This document shows, piece by piece, positions 1 to 5,855 of a stretch of 9,776 nucleotides of DNA. Both the position numbers and the translations under genes were made by a program. Each line of letters opens with the position of its first letter. Positions within the stretch are counted from its first letter, which is position 1. The notes below the pieces were generated by a model. The model searched no databases. It was not told where the DNA came from and worked only from the letters and a program-made list of their open reading frames with translations. This DNA comes from JAXFPC01 sp034180005 (GTDB taxonomy: Bacteria; Bacillota; Negativicutes; Acidaminococcales; Acidaminococcaceae): positions 1-9,776 of the forward strand of contig JAXFPC010000070.1 in assembly GCA_034180005.1 (NCBI GenBank), written 5' to 3'.

Positions 1-1
1 T

Positions 2-67
2 TTCACGGAAGAGGCTTTCGACAGCTTTCTTTCGAAAAAGCAGAGCCGGTATACATCCGGAATTTGA
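2..67 (+). CDS. possible 3' end of an unrecognised upstream gene (partial)
   Basis: Reading from base 2, 21 codons end in TGA at 65-67; the visible tail ends in SRYTSGI. I do not recognise it. The frame is uncertain, because the other two forward frames also run past base 67: frame 3 stops near 84-86 and frame 1 stays open to about 180. The frame-2 reading is preferred because its stop comes before the terminator hairpin at 111-143, as expected of a gene ending there, whereas frame 1 would run through the hairpin. It does not resemble the end of truA, which often precedes rplM in Firmicutes. Low confidence. Confidence 0.25.
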   Translation, partial: FTEEAFDSFLSKKQSRYTSGI

Positions 68-110
68 GAGTCGAATTTCAGAGTAATACGGAAATTTATC
101 ATACCGAAAT

Positions 111-150
111 GAGCAGCCGGAGCAGTCACGCTTCAAGCTGCTCTTTTATA
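111..150 (+). terminator. rho-independent terminator of the upstream transcript
   Basis: GAGCAGC at 111-117 pairs with GCTGCTC at 137-143 (7 bp), followed directly by TTTTATATT. The 19-nt loop is long for a terminator, but stem plus T-tract lies between the window-edge reading frames and the rplM promoter, where a terminator would be expected. Confidence 0.6.
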
Positions 151-229
151 TTCAGGAGAGCAGGTAAATTGCGGCATTAAGCACGGTTGTGCGGCGGCAT
201 TTTTCGAAGGATAAATTTTTACATTTAAC

Positions 230-258
230 TTGACTTAAGAAATTGCTTTATGTATAAT
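230..258 (+). promoter_or_regulatory. sigma-A type promoter of rplM-rpsI
   Basis: TTGACT at 230-235 and a perfect TATAAT at 253-258 are separated by 17 bp, which is the ideal housekeeping spacing. Transcription would start near 265, leaving a leader of roughly 98 nt before rplM. The strength of the match fits a ribosomal-protein operon. Confidence 0.85.
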
Positions 259-264
259 ATCTAT

Positions 265-362
265 ACGTGATTTTCCGCCAGATTTCACTAGCCCCGAAAG
301 AAAGTGAGAAGATCGCATCTGAATGAGTATTTAGTAATGGAATATTTAGGAGGGACATAAGG
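265..362 (+). promoter_or_regulatory. rplM 5' leader with small hairpin; candidate L13 autoregulatory leader
   Basis: The roughly 98-nt untranslated leader contains a short hairpin (TCACT near 286 with AGTGA near 303, around an A/C-rich loop) and ends in AGGAGGG at 348-354, nine bases before the rplM ATG. L13 leaders that act as feedback sites are known in Firmicutes. Here only a weak hairpin is visible, so regulation is inference from position. Confidence 0.35.
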
Positions 363-800
363 ATGAAATCTTTTATGGCTAATCCGTCCAATATCGAGCA
401 TAAATGGTTCGTTGTGGACGCAGCTGATAAAACTCTCGGCCGTATGGCTGCAGAAGTAGCGAAAGTCCTGCGCGGCAAACATAAACCGACTTTTACCCCG
501 CATATGGACACAGGTGATCACGTAATTGTTATAAACGCTGACAAGGTTGTACTGACCGGCAAGAAACTTACCAAGAAAGTTTACTTCCATCATTCCGGTT
601 ATCTCGGCGGCGACAGCTATGTTAAAGCAGGCGATATGCTGAAGAAAAACCCTGTTAAGATGGTAGAACTGGCGATTAAAGGCATGATTCCTCATAATCA
701 TCTCGGTGCTAAAATCGCTTCCAAACTTCATGTATATGCAGGCAGCGAGCATCCGCACGCAGCTCAAAAACCTGAAGTAATGGAAATTGACGTAAGATAA
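363..800 (+). CDS. rplM: 50S ribosomal protein L13
   Basis: This encodes large-subunit ribosomal protein L13, an early-assembly 23S rRNA-binding protein. The 145-residue product has the family's usual length and recognisable sequence: an N-terminal MANPSNIEHKW stretch, then VVDAADKTLGRMA around residues 19-31, LRGKHKPTFTPHMDTGD around 37-53, INADKVVLTGKK, and a C-terminal KLHVYAGSEHPHAAQKP. The start is set by an AGGAGG SD at 348-353, nine bases upstream. The methionine at residue 5 is a weaker alternative without its own SD. It is followed after 19 bases by rpsI, the near-universal bacterial partner, so the two are almost certainly co-transcribed from the promoter at 230-258 to make both proteins in proportion. 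Nothing is missing or unusual. Confidence 0.98.
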   Translation: MKSFMANPSNIEHKWFVVDAADKTLGRMAAEVAKVLRGKHKPTFTPHMDTGDHVIVINADKVVLTGKKLTKKVYFHHSGYLGGDSYVKAGDMLKKNPVKMVELAIKGMIPHNHLGAKIASKLHVYAGSEHPHAAQKPEVMEIDVR

Positions 801-819
801 GAAGCGGGAGGGACAAGAA

Positions 820-1212
820 ATGGCAGAAGTTACTTATAATGCAACAGGTCGTCGTAAATCTTCCGTTGCCCGCGTTCGTCTGGTTCCGGGTGAAGGTAAT
901 GTTGTTATCAACGACCGCGTAATGAATGAATATTTTGGTCTTAAAACTCTTGAGTTGATTGTAAATCAGCCTCTGGAAGTCACCGAGACCAAAGGTAAAT
1001 ACGATGTACTGGTAAATGTAAACGGCGGCGGTTTCTCCGGCCAGGCCGGCGCTATCCGTCACGGTATCGCTCGTGCTCTGCTGAAAGTGGACGCCGATTT
1101 CCGCGCCGTACTGAAAAAAGCAGGTTTCCTGACACGTGATCCGCGTGAGAAGGAACGTCGCAAATACGGCTTGAAGAAAGCTCGTAAAGCTTCTCAGTTC
1201 AGCAAACGTTAA
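820..1212 (+). CDS. rpsI: 30S ribosomal protein S9
   Basis: This encodes small-subunit ribosomal protein S9, which sits in the 30S head with its basic C-terminal tail reaching the P-site tRNA. The 130-residue product has normal length. It shows the family signatures: YNATGRRKSSVARVRLVPGEG at the N-terminus, VNVNGGGFSGQAGAIRHGIA in the middle (residues 66-85) and the diagnostic C-terminus FLTRDPREKERRKYGLKKAR ending in SQFSKR, whose final Lys-Arg is the conserved tRNA-contacting tail. The SD GGGAGGG at 806-812 precedes ATG at a good distance. It is the second and last gene of the rplM operon; a strong terminator follows 25 bases after the stop. Confidence 0.98.
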   Translation: MAEVTYNATGRRKSSVARVRLVPGEGNVVINDRVMNEYFGLKTLELIVNQPLEVTETKGKYDVLVNVNGGGFSGQAGAIRHGIARALLKVDADFRAVLKKAGFLTRDPREKERRKYGLKKARKASQFSKR

Positions 1213-1237
1213 TATTTTTATTGCGTATGGCAGTAAT

Positions 1238-1274
1238 AAACCCCGAAAACTCAGGTTTTCGGGGTTTTATTTTA
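1238..1274 (+). terminator. strong rho-independent terminator of rplM-rpsI
   Basis: A 13-bp perfect stem (AAACCCCGAAAAC at 1238-1250 with its complement at 1255-1267), a 4-base TCAG loop, and a T-rich tail (TTTTATTTTA) form a textbook intrinsic terminator 25 bases after the rpsI stop. The 5' A-tract could also let it work in the opposite direction. Confidence 0.95.
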
Positions 1275-1285
1275 TAGGTGAGAGG

Positions 1286-1294
1286 TGGTATAAT
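1286..1294 (+). promoter_or_regulatory. extended -10 promoter for the methyltransferase gene
   Basis: TGG followed by TATAAT at 1289-1294 gives an extended -10 element. The corresponding -35 region (about 1266-1271, TTTATT) is poor and overlaps the preceding terminator tail, so the extended TG would carry most of the recognition. Transcription would start near 1301, giving a leader of about 130 nt. Confidence 0.55.
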
Positions 1295-1300
1295 ACAAGT

Positions 1301-1433
1301 GACGGATGTCGAGGGACTGCGGAGAAACAGTCCCTTAGTTTTGAGCATTGAGTTAGCTTTAACTAACCTGGCGCTTGAAACTTGAATGGTAAGCAAGGTC
1401 ACGGTGTAAATACATTGAATGAAAGGAGTTCAC
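1301..1433 (+). promoter_or_regulatory. long 5' leader of the methyltransferase gene with two hairpins
   Basis: The leader contains an 8-bp hairpin (AGGGACTG at 1312-1319 with CAGTCCCT at 1328-1335), followed by TAGTTTTG, and a smaller one (GTTAG at 1352-1356 with CTAAC at 1363-1367). The first could act as a weak attenuator. I do not recognise a known riboswitch class. The leader ends with AAAGGAG at 1422-1428, the SD of the gene. Confidence 0.4.
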
Positions 1434-2225
1434 ATGAAACCGAATTATAAAAACTGGATACCCAGAAGGATGCTTGCTGTATTGTTTGCCATAACATGCG
1501 TGCCTCTGGCTGCATTCCTTTATCTCCATAACGGATTGACAGGTGCAGGCGGCATACTTTTACCGGTGCTTGAAGTAATTTGCATCCTGCTGTTTGCTGC
1601 AGGTATGAGCTTTTTTGTTTTCTGCATGGTTTTGTATCGCAGATTTGATTACAACGGAGAACGACAGCTGTCACGACAAATTGTTGAGGGAACAGCAGCT
1701 TATGTAAATTTGCCTGAGGGCGGTTATGGACTTGATGTGGGGTGCGGCAGCGGTGCTCTGACTATTGCCTGCGCCAAGAGAAATCCCCGCGCGGTGATGT
1801 TGGGTATTGATAAATGGGGAATGGAATATTCTTCTTTCAGCAGGGAGTTGTGTGAAAATAATGCCAAGGCAGAGGGTGTCACTAACGCCGTTTTTCAGAA
1901 AGGTGACGCCGTAAGGTTGGATTTTCCTGACGAAACATTCGACGCCGTTACCAGTAATTACGTTTATCATAATATCATGGGACACGACAAGCAGGCGCTG
2001 CTTTTGGAAACGTTGCGAGTCTTGAAGAAAGGCGGTATTTTTGTTATACATGATATTATGTCGGCTTCAAATTATGGAGATATGGATGCTTTTATAGAGA
2101 ATTTGCTTAAGCAGGGATTTGAAGAAGCCTATTTGATAGATACGACCGACGGAAAATTTATGAGCCCCAAGGAAGCAAAATTTCTCATGTTATCCCATTC
2201 AGCTTTGTTGGTTGGTAAAAAATAA
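1434..2225 (+). CDS. membrane-anchored class I SAM-dependent methyltransferase
   Basis: The 263-residue product is a predicted methyltransferase using S-adenosylmethionine; the substrate cannot be told. Two hydrophobic N-terminal segments (about residues 13-32 and 41-67) predict an inner-membrane anchor, followed by a cytosolic Rossmann-like domain. SAM-binding motif I is LDVGCGSG at 100-107. An acidic residue follows in GIDKWG (motif II), then GDAVRLDFPDETFDAV (motifs III/IV) and the late VLKKGGIFVIHD strand typical of the Methyltransf_11/25 families. The start at 1434 is chosen over an in-frame ATG at 1419 because the SD AAAGGAG (1422-1428) lies between them and fits only the later start. 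The gene has its own promoter and leader and sits downstream of the rpsI terminator. The C-terminus appears complete. Substrate candidates such as lipids or quinones are speculation from the membrane anchor. Confidence 0.85.
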   Translation: MKPNYKNWIPRRMLAVLFAITCVPLAAFLYLHNGLTGAGGILLPVLEVICILLFAAGMSFFVFCMVLYRRFDYNGERQLSRQIVEGTAAYVNLPEGGYGLDVGCGSGALTIACAKRNPRAVMLGIDKWGMEYSSFSRELCENNAKAEGVTNAVFQKGDAVRLDFPDETFDAVTSNYVYHNIMGHDKQALLLETLRVLKKGGIFVIHDIMSASNYGDMDAFIENLLKQGFEEAYLIDTTDGKFMSPKEAKFLMLSHSALLVGKK

Positions 2226-2238
2226 GAGGGATATTTCC

Positions 2239-2367
2239 ATGCGGTTCGCTTTTATTCTGCGACGACTTATTTACGTGTGCTGCAAACTTGTATGTTGTGA
2301 CGAATTTGAAATACAATTAAGACGACTTGAACGGTTGTCGAGACTAAAGCTCCTGACGACTGTATAG
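2239..2367 (+). CDS. candidate 42-residue cysteine-rich small protein, unrecognised
   Basis: A short reading frame begins 13 bases after the methyltransferase stop with ATG at 2239, preceded at eight bases by AGAGGG (2225-2230), a reasonable SD that overlaps the stop region of the gene upstream. It ends with TAG at 2365-2367, 24 bases before the terminator hairpin, so it fills the space between stop and terminator. The product is basic and amphipathic: a hydrophobic start MRFAFILRRLIYV, two cysteine pairs in the segment VCCKLVCCDEFE (residues 13-24), then a probably helical LRRLERLSRLKLL tail. Paired CC motifs could bind metal or form disulfides, but that is inference. I do not recognise a family. 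Its position suggests co-transcription with the methyltransferase. It could also be a chance frame of this length. Confidence 0.4.
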   Translation: MRFAFILRRLIYVCCKLVCCDEFEIQLRRLERLSRLKLLTTV

Positions 2368-2391
2368 CAAATTGTAAGGAAAAATATTTTT

Positions 2392-2420
2392 GAAAGAACC
2401 GCCGAAGGCGGTTCTTTCTT
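2392..2420 (+). terminator. hairpin terminator after the methyltransferase unit, possibly bidirectional
   Basis: A perfect 12-bp stem (GAAAGAACCGCC at 2392-2403 with its complement at 2407-2418) closes on a GAA triloop. The 3' arm and tail read TTCTTTCTTAAT, giving a usable but interrupted T-tract on the plus strand. Read on the minus strand it is followed by AAAAATATTTTT, so it may also stop transcription arriving from the flavodoxin side. Confidence 0.7.
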
Positions 2421-2515
2421 AATACAAAAAAATGTGGTAACGTCTCGATTGATTGTTCGACGCTTACGTTTAGGCGCTTGTAAGTCGACTGAGAGGATGA
2501 ATAAAATTCTTTTCT

Positions 2516-2895
2516 TCAATAGTCTGAATGCCATAAATTATCCGATAAATCGCCATACTTTTGCTGGGAGCTGTATTGCCGGCTACTGCGGATGACATCT
2601 GCTTGCGAGGTGCAAACAGTCATTGCAGGCTGGTGCCACCAGATAGGCGAACCGACGAAGATGACATCATATTTTGTCATTTTACTCACAGGCAATGGAT
2701 TCTTCAGCGCAGGACGCAGGTTTTCGTAGGATTCTTTTTTGATACGGTCGCTGCTGTCGTATGGGTTAGTGGCGTAGGCATCTGCCGGTTCAATACGGTA
2801 GAGGTCGGCATTGACTGCTTTGGCTATTTCTTCTGCAACGTGTTTAGTATTATTAGTCGCTGAAAAATAAGCGACCAGGATTTTTTTGCCGGCAT
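2516..2895 (-). pseudogene. decayed flavodoxin gene (Flavodoxin_4-like), frameshifted and truncated
   Basis: The minus strand encodes a clear flavodoxin N-terminus: KKILVAYFSATNNTKHVAEE (the FMN phosphate loop, with N where G is usual in SATGNT), then ADLYRIEPADAY, RPALKNPLP and YDVIFVGSPIWWHQPAM, the flavin-site region. Two lesions are visible. First, the only ATG well placed behind the SD AGGAGG (plus 2906-2911) is at 2895-2893, but it reads MPAKK then goes out of frame in a run of seven A (plus 2881-2887); eight A would restore MPAKKILVAYFS. The in-frame ATG further upstream overlaps the SD itself. Second, homology stops after the WW segment, and the roughly 60 C-terminal residues of a normal flavodoxin are replaced by unrelated sequence ending at 2516. 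The gene is divergent from merR and would have been an FMN redox protein controlled by it. Confidence 0.75.
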
Positions 2896-2932
2896 CGATA
2901 TCTCGCCTCCTCATATTTACATAGATTAGTTT

Positions 2933-2961
2933 TTGACAGTGAGCTGCTTTAAAGTTACAAT
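2933..2961 (+). promoter_or_regulatory. promoter of the MerR-family regulator gene
   Basis: A consensus TTGACA at 2933-2938 and TACAAT at 2956-2961 are spaced by exactly 17 bp. The predicted start near 2968 gives a 64-nt leader that contains the dyad operator at 2974-2992, so the regulator would bind just downstream of its own start point and could repress itself. Confidence 0.75.
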
Positions 2962-2964
2962 TGA

Positions 2965-2995
2965 AGTATAGCAACCGATAGTAACAATCGGTCAA
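2965..2995 (-). promoter_or_regulatory. MerR-type promoter with 19-bp spacer and dyad operator, directed at the flavodoxin pseudogene
   Basis: On the minus strand TTGACC (2995-2990) and TATACT (2970-2965) are separated by 19 bp, the over-long spacing diagnostic of MerR-activated promoters. Within the spacer lies a perfect inverted repeat, ACCGAT at 2974-2979 and ATCGGT at 2987-2992 with a 7-bp gap. In the family model, activator binding distorts the DNA to bring the two hexamers into register. The site lies between merR and the flavodoxin remnant and overlaps the start region of merR. Confidence 0.8.
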
Positions 2996-3031
2996 GTATT
3001 TTTTGAAAATTTTTTTGAGGAGGATGGAGCT

Positions 3032-3427
3032 ATGTATACAATGATGAAGGCGTGCCGCGAAACGGGCTTAACTTATCAGACGTTGAAATTTTATTGCAAT
3101 GAAGGTTTGGTACCGAACGTGCATAGAGATAAAAATAACCGTCGCTGTTTTGACGAGGCAACGGTGAAATGGATTAAGGATTTGAACTGTCTGAAAAAGT
3201 GCGGGATGTCCATTGAAGAGATGAAAGAGTATCTGGCATTGTGTTTGCAAGGGCCATCGAGCATCGAAAAGCGTCGACAGATTCTTGCACGTAAGCAGGA
3301 AGAGCTGCAGGAGCAGATTGACAACCTCAAGGAGAGCATGTCCTATATCGAGTGGAAACAGAATTTTTATAGTGATGTGTTGACAGGCAAGCGTCCATAT
3401 GTCAGTAATCTGATCAAAGTAGAATAA
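3032..3427 (+). CDS. MerR-family transcriptional regulator, NmlR/AdhR-like
   Basis: The 131-residue product is a DNA-binding activator or repressor of the MerR family. The N-terminal winged helix-turn-helix spans about residues 2-70, with the family pattern GLTYQTLKFYCNEGLVPNV and the wing RDKNNRRCFDEAT. The C-terminal part (about 75-115, rich in E, Q, K and L) forms the dimerisation coiled coil. The segment DLNCLKKCGMSIEEMKEYL resembles NmlR/AdhR regulators, in which a cysteine at this position (here C53) senses aldehydes or other thiol-reactive electrophiles. There is no large effector-binding domain and no metal-site cysteine cluster of the classical MerR type at the C-terminus. The SD AGGAGG at 3018-3023 sets the start. 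It is divergent from a flavodoxin remnant, and a 19-bp-spacer promoter with a dyad lies between them, which strongly supports the family assignment. Inducer identity is inference. Confidence 0.9.
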   Translation: MYTMMKACRETGLTYQTLKFYCNEGLVPNVHRDKNNRRCFDEATVKWIKDLNCLKKCGMSIEEMKEYLALCLQGPSSIEKRRQILARKQEELQEQIDNLKESMSYIEWKQNFYSDVLTGKRPYVSNLIKVE

Positions 3428-3640
3428 AAATGGAGCCAGCTTCAGCGTTGTACCTAGGTTGACTTGTTTCAGTGAAGCCGGATGCTTACGCAGATTTCGG
3501 GCGCATTTTGTCGCAATTTTTCGTGCGGCATGGAAAGGAACGGTACGCGCGGAAACGATACTTCCTGAAAGATTTCTGCGGGACAGGCTTTCCGAGCAAA
3601 TTACACGTGAAGAATTTATGCAGGTGATACCGTTTTTGTG
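3428..3640. other. intergenic stretch without a convincing gene
   Basis: The 213 bases after merR contain an imperfect inverted repeat (CCAGCTTCA near 3436 and TGAAGCCGG near 3473) that lacks a T-tract, so it is a poor terminator. A plus-strand frame from TTG at 3459 to 3662 exists, but it has no SD, is rich in Arg and Phe, and its end runs into the promoter at 3641-3670. I see no recognisable protein or RNA; degraded coding sequence is possible. Confidence 0.4.
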
Positions 3641-3670
3641 TTGGCATTTGCCGGGAAAATGACATATAAT
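3641..3670 (+). promoter_or_regulatory. promoter of the CHR transporter-dehydrogenase operon
   Basis: TTGGCA at 3641-3646 and a perfect TATAAT at 3665-3670 are 18 bp apart. Transcription would begin near 3677, giving a short leader of about 25 nt before the first transporter gene, with AGGAG at 3686-3690 as its SD. Confidence 0.75.
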
Positions 3671-3701
3671 AGAGGTAAGTTTTGTAGGAGCGGAACTTTT
3701 T

Positions 3702-4268
3702 ATGAAGGAATTAAGCACAGGTGAAAATTTTTACAGGAGGCTGTTCATATCCACCTTTTTGATCAGTGCGTTTACTGTCGGCGGCGGTTATGTCATCATT
3801 CCTTTGCTTAAAGCCAAATTTGTCGATGAATTCGGCTGGCTGGAAGATAAAGAGGCTCTCAATCTGGTTGCCGTAGCACAGGCGGCACCGGGAGTTGTGG
3901 CCGTTAATGCCGCCATAGGTATAGGTTATAAGCTGGCAGGACTGCCGGGCGCGTTGACAGCCGTACTTGCTACCGTGCTGCCCCCTTTGCTGACTTTGAC
4001 ATTATTGTCGTACGGTTATGAAATGGCAGCCGGCAATTCCTACGTTCGTATGATTCTCAAGGGAATGCAGTGCGGCGCTGCCGCCATTATTATAGGCGTT
4101 GCCTGGGAGCTTCTACTTAAGGAATGGCGCAGAAAACTGCTCCTGCCACTGTCTATTGTCGTCTTCACTTTTGTCGGCAATTATTTTTTTAATGTAAACA
4201 TTATGTATCTTATTGCCCTGGATGCTGTCATAGGTTTGCTTTTTCTGCGTTCGGCAAGATACTCTTAA
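3702..4268 (+). CDS. chromate transporter family (CHR) half-size membrane protein, subunit 1
   Basis: The 188-residue hydrophobic protein belongs to the short-chain CHR (ChrA-type) family. Such proteins carry a single CHR domain and occur as adjacent pairs that together make a full transporter in the inner membrane. Family signatures are the glycine-rich FTVGGGYVIIPLL (residues 24-36), VDEFGWL (41-47) and AQAAPGVVAVNAA with Q60 and P63-G64, matching the CHR pattern in which Q and PG are conserved. About five to six membrane segments follow to the C-terminus. The SD AGGAG at 3686-3690 is 11 bases from ATG, somewhat far. The second subunit starts 12 bases after its stop. ChrA exports chromate in characterised cases; in an anaerobe without other chromate genes the true substrate is unknown and could be another oxyanion. 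Confidence 0.88.
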   Translation: MKELSTGENFYRRLFISTFLISAFTVGGGYVIIPLLKAKFVDEFGWLEDKEALNLVAVAQAAPGVVAVNAAIGIGYKLAGLPGALTAVLATVLPPLLTLTLLSYGYEMAAGNSYVRMILKGMQCGAAAIIIGVAWELLLKEWRRKLLLPLSIVVFTFVGNYFFNVNIMYLIALDAVIGLLFLRSARYS

Positions 4269-4280
4269 GAGGTTGGAATT

Positions 4281-4847
4281 ATGATTTACTGGGAACTTTT
4301 CTGGAGTTTTGTAAAAGTAGGCGCTTTCTGCGTAGGCGGCGGTTACGCTTCCATGCCTCTCATTCAGGCGCAGGTTATAGATGAGCACGGATGGCTTACC
4401 TTGGAGCAATTTATTGACATCTTTACAATTTCGCAGATGACGCCCGGCCCCATTGGCATCAATGCCGCTACATTTGTCGGGACGAAGGTAGCCGGTATTG
4501 CGGGGGCGATTGTCGCCACTTTCGGTTTCGTTTTCCCTTCGCTGCTGATTATGTTGTGTTTGATGAGGTTGTTTTTTAAATTCGGGGATATAGGTCCGGT
4601 AAGAGGCGTACTCAACGGATTGCGACCTGCGGTAACGGCGCTGATTTGTTCCGCATCGGTAGGCTTTATCTTATTGGCTTTATGGAATACGGAAAAAATT
4701 CCGCAGGATTTTCTGCGGCCTGATCCCGCGGGTGTTATTTTACTGCCATTATCTTTCGTGTGTTTGCATTACGGCATGAGCGTTATTCGCGTTTTATGCA
4801 TGTCGGGAGTTTTAGGACTTATTTTGGGAATTTTAGGAGTAAGATGA
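4281..4847 (+). CDS. chromate transporter family (CHR) half-size membrane protein, subunit 2
   Basis: The second half-transporter is, like its neighbour, 188 residues long. It has the same order of motifs but is closer to the family consensus: VKVGAFCVGGGYASMPLI (residues 11-28), VIDEHGWLT (32-40) and ISQMTPGPIGINAATFVG with Q52 and P55-G56-P57. Paired short CHR proteins are thought to sit in opposite membrane orientations and form a heterodimer. The SD AGAGG at 4268-4272 overlaps the stop codon of the first subunit, indicating translational coupling. The dehydrogenase gene follows after 18 bases and appears to be in the same operon. The substrate is unknown: chromate export is the family label, not something the sequence proves. 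Confidence 0.88.
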   Translation: MIYWELFWSFVKVGAFCVGGGYASMPLIQAQVIDEHGWLTLEQFIDIFTISQMTPGPIGINAATFVGTKVAGIAGAIVATFGFVFPSLLIMLCLMRLFFKFGDIGPVRGVLNGLRPAVTALICSASVGFILLALWNTEKIPQDFLRPDPAGVILLPLSFVCLHYGMSVIRVLCMSGVLGLILGILGVR

Positions 4848-4865
4848 TTTACAGGAGGTAGAAAA

Positions 4866-5855
4866 ATGGATGTGAAGAATTTTAAACCGGCTAAAGTAGG
4901 CGTTGTGGGCTTAGGGCATGTAGGCGCCCATGTTGCCTACAGTCTTGCAGTACAGGGAATCGCGGATGAACTGGTTCTGGTGGACAAGAACGAGCAAAAG
5001 ATGACTTCAGAATGCCAGGATATACGCGATGCCATCGCTTATTGCCCGCACAATGTCAAAGTAACAAGCGGTTCCTATGAACTTTTGGGGGATTGCGATG
5101 TTATTGTTAATGCAACGGGAAAGATTTCTCTGTTGGGCAGCGGAGGCGACCGTAATTTGGAATTGCAGTATACTGTCGCTCAAGCGAAAGCTTTTGTCCC
5201 AAAAATTATGGCGGCAGGCTTCAGCGGAGTTATCATAAGTATTTCCAATCCTTGTGACGTTGTGGCACACACTATTTGGCAGATGTCCGGTCTGCCCAAG
5301 GGCAGAGTGTTGGGTACGGGGACGGGGCTGGATACTTCGAGGTTGTTGTCCGTGTTGGCGCTGCAGACCGGCATAGAGCATCAGTCCATCTCGGCTTATA
5401 TGCTGGGAGAGCACGGTCTGGCGCAGATGGCTGCCTGGTCGGCGGTAACTTTCGGAGGAATCCCTCTGGCTACATTGGCCGCAAGCGGCGACTCCAAATT
5501 TAATTTTGATCGTGAAGAGATGCAAAAACGCTCCATTATGGGCGGGTGGGTAACATATAGCGGCAAACAGTGCACCGAATACGGTATTGCTACGACTGCG
5601 GCGCGCATGGTTCGCTGCGTGCTGCGCGATGAGAAGAGAATTATGCCGGCTTCCATGCTTTTGGACGGCGAATACGGCGAGCATGGCATTTTTGCCGGTG
5701 TACCCTGTCTGCTTGGCAAAAACGGTGTTGAACAGGTTATGGAACTGCCGTTGACAGAAGAGGAACTGGCAAAATTCCACACCTGCTGCGCAAGTATCCG
5801 CTCTAATGTCGAACTGGCTAAAAAAGTAGCTCCTGCAGAAGATATTGCAAAGTAA
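4866..5855 (+). CDS. NAD-dependent L-2-hydroxyacid dehydrogenase (LDH/MDH fold, L-2-hydroxyisocaproate dehydrogenase-like)
   Basis: The 329-residue enzyme is a cytosolic member of the L-lactate/malate dehydrogenase superfamily, interconverting a 2-oxoacid and an L-2-hydroxyacid with NAD(H). Visible features are the Rossmann glycine motif GVVGLGHVG (residues 12-20), D40 for NAD preference, N128 in ISNPCDV, D156 and R159 in GLDTSRL, and catalytic H183 in LGEHG, where canonical LDH has GEHGDS. The active-site loop reads KISLLGSGGDRNLEL (86-100). R96 takes the place of the substrate arginine, and neither the Gln of LDH nor the Arg of MDH is seen at the specificity position. This GDR arrangement resembles L-2-hydroxyisocaproate dehydrogenase, pointing to a bulky hydrophobic 2-oxoacid from amino acid fermentation; lactate is the alternative. 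A strong SD (AGGAGG, six bases from ATG) and the 18-base gap tie it to the CHR genes. Confidence 0.85.
   Translation: MDVKNFKPAKVGVVGLGHVGAHVAYSLAVQGIADELVLVDKNEQKMTSECQDIRDAIAYCPHNVKVTSGSYELLGDCDVIVNATGKISLLGSGGDRNLELQYTVAQAKAFVPKIMAAGFSGVIISISNPCDVVAHTIWQMSGLPKGRVLGTGTGLDTSRLLSVLALQTGIEHQSISAYMLGEHGLAQMAAWSAVTFGGIPLATLAASGDSKFNFDREEMQKRSIMGGWVTYSGKQCTEYGIATTAARMVRCVLRDEKRIMPASMLLDGEYGEHGIFAGVPCLLGKNGVEQVMELPLTEEELAKFHTCCASIRSNVELAKKVAPAEDIAK

Noticed and set aside
1419..1436. Earlier ATG at 1419 as start of the methyltransferase
   Set aside because: The SD AAAGGAG lies between this ATG and the one at 1434, so only the later start is properly spaced.
2261..2361. Three GACGACT words as a possible regulator-binding array
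   Set aside because: Spacing is irregular (60 and 34 bases) and the words fall inside the candidate small gene, where they encode Arg/Leu or Thr codons; chance or coding bias is simpler.
2561..2863. 100-codon plus-strand frame across the flavodoxin remnant
   Set aside because: The flavodoxin motifs are on the minus strand; this is its complement frame with no SD.
3459..3662. 67-codon plus-strand frame between merR and the CHR genes
   Set aside because: TTG start without SD, no recognised family, and its end overlaps the TTGGCA/TATAAT promoter; possibly degraded coding sequence but not supportable as a gene.
3068..3718. 216-codon minus-strand frame opposite merR and the following gap
   Set aside because: It runs antisense to the well-supported merR, has no SD or family signature, and covers a promoter and an intergenic stretch; it is a shadow frame.
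5007..5780. 257-codon minus-strand frame opposite the dehydrogenase gene
   Set aside because: Composition rich in His, Gln, Arg and Ser with no recognisable domain, fully antisense to an enzyme with all catalytic residues visible.
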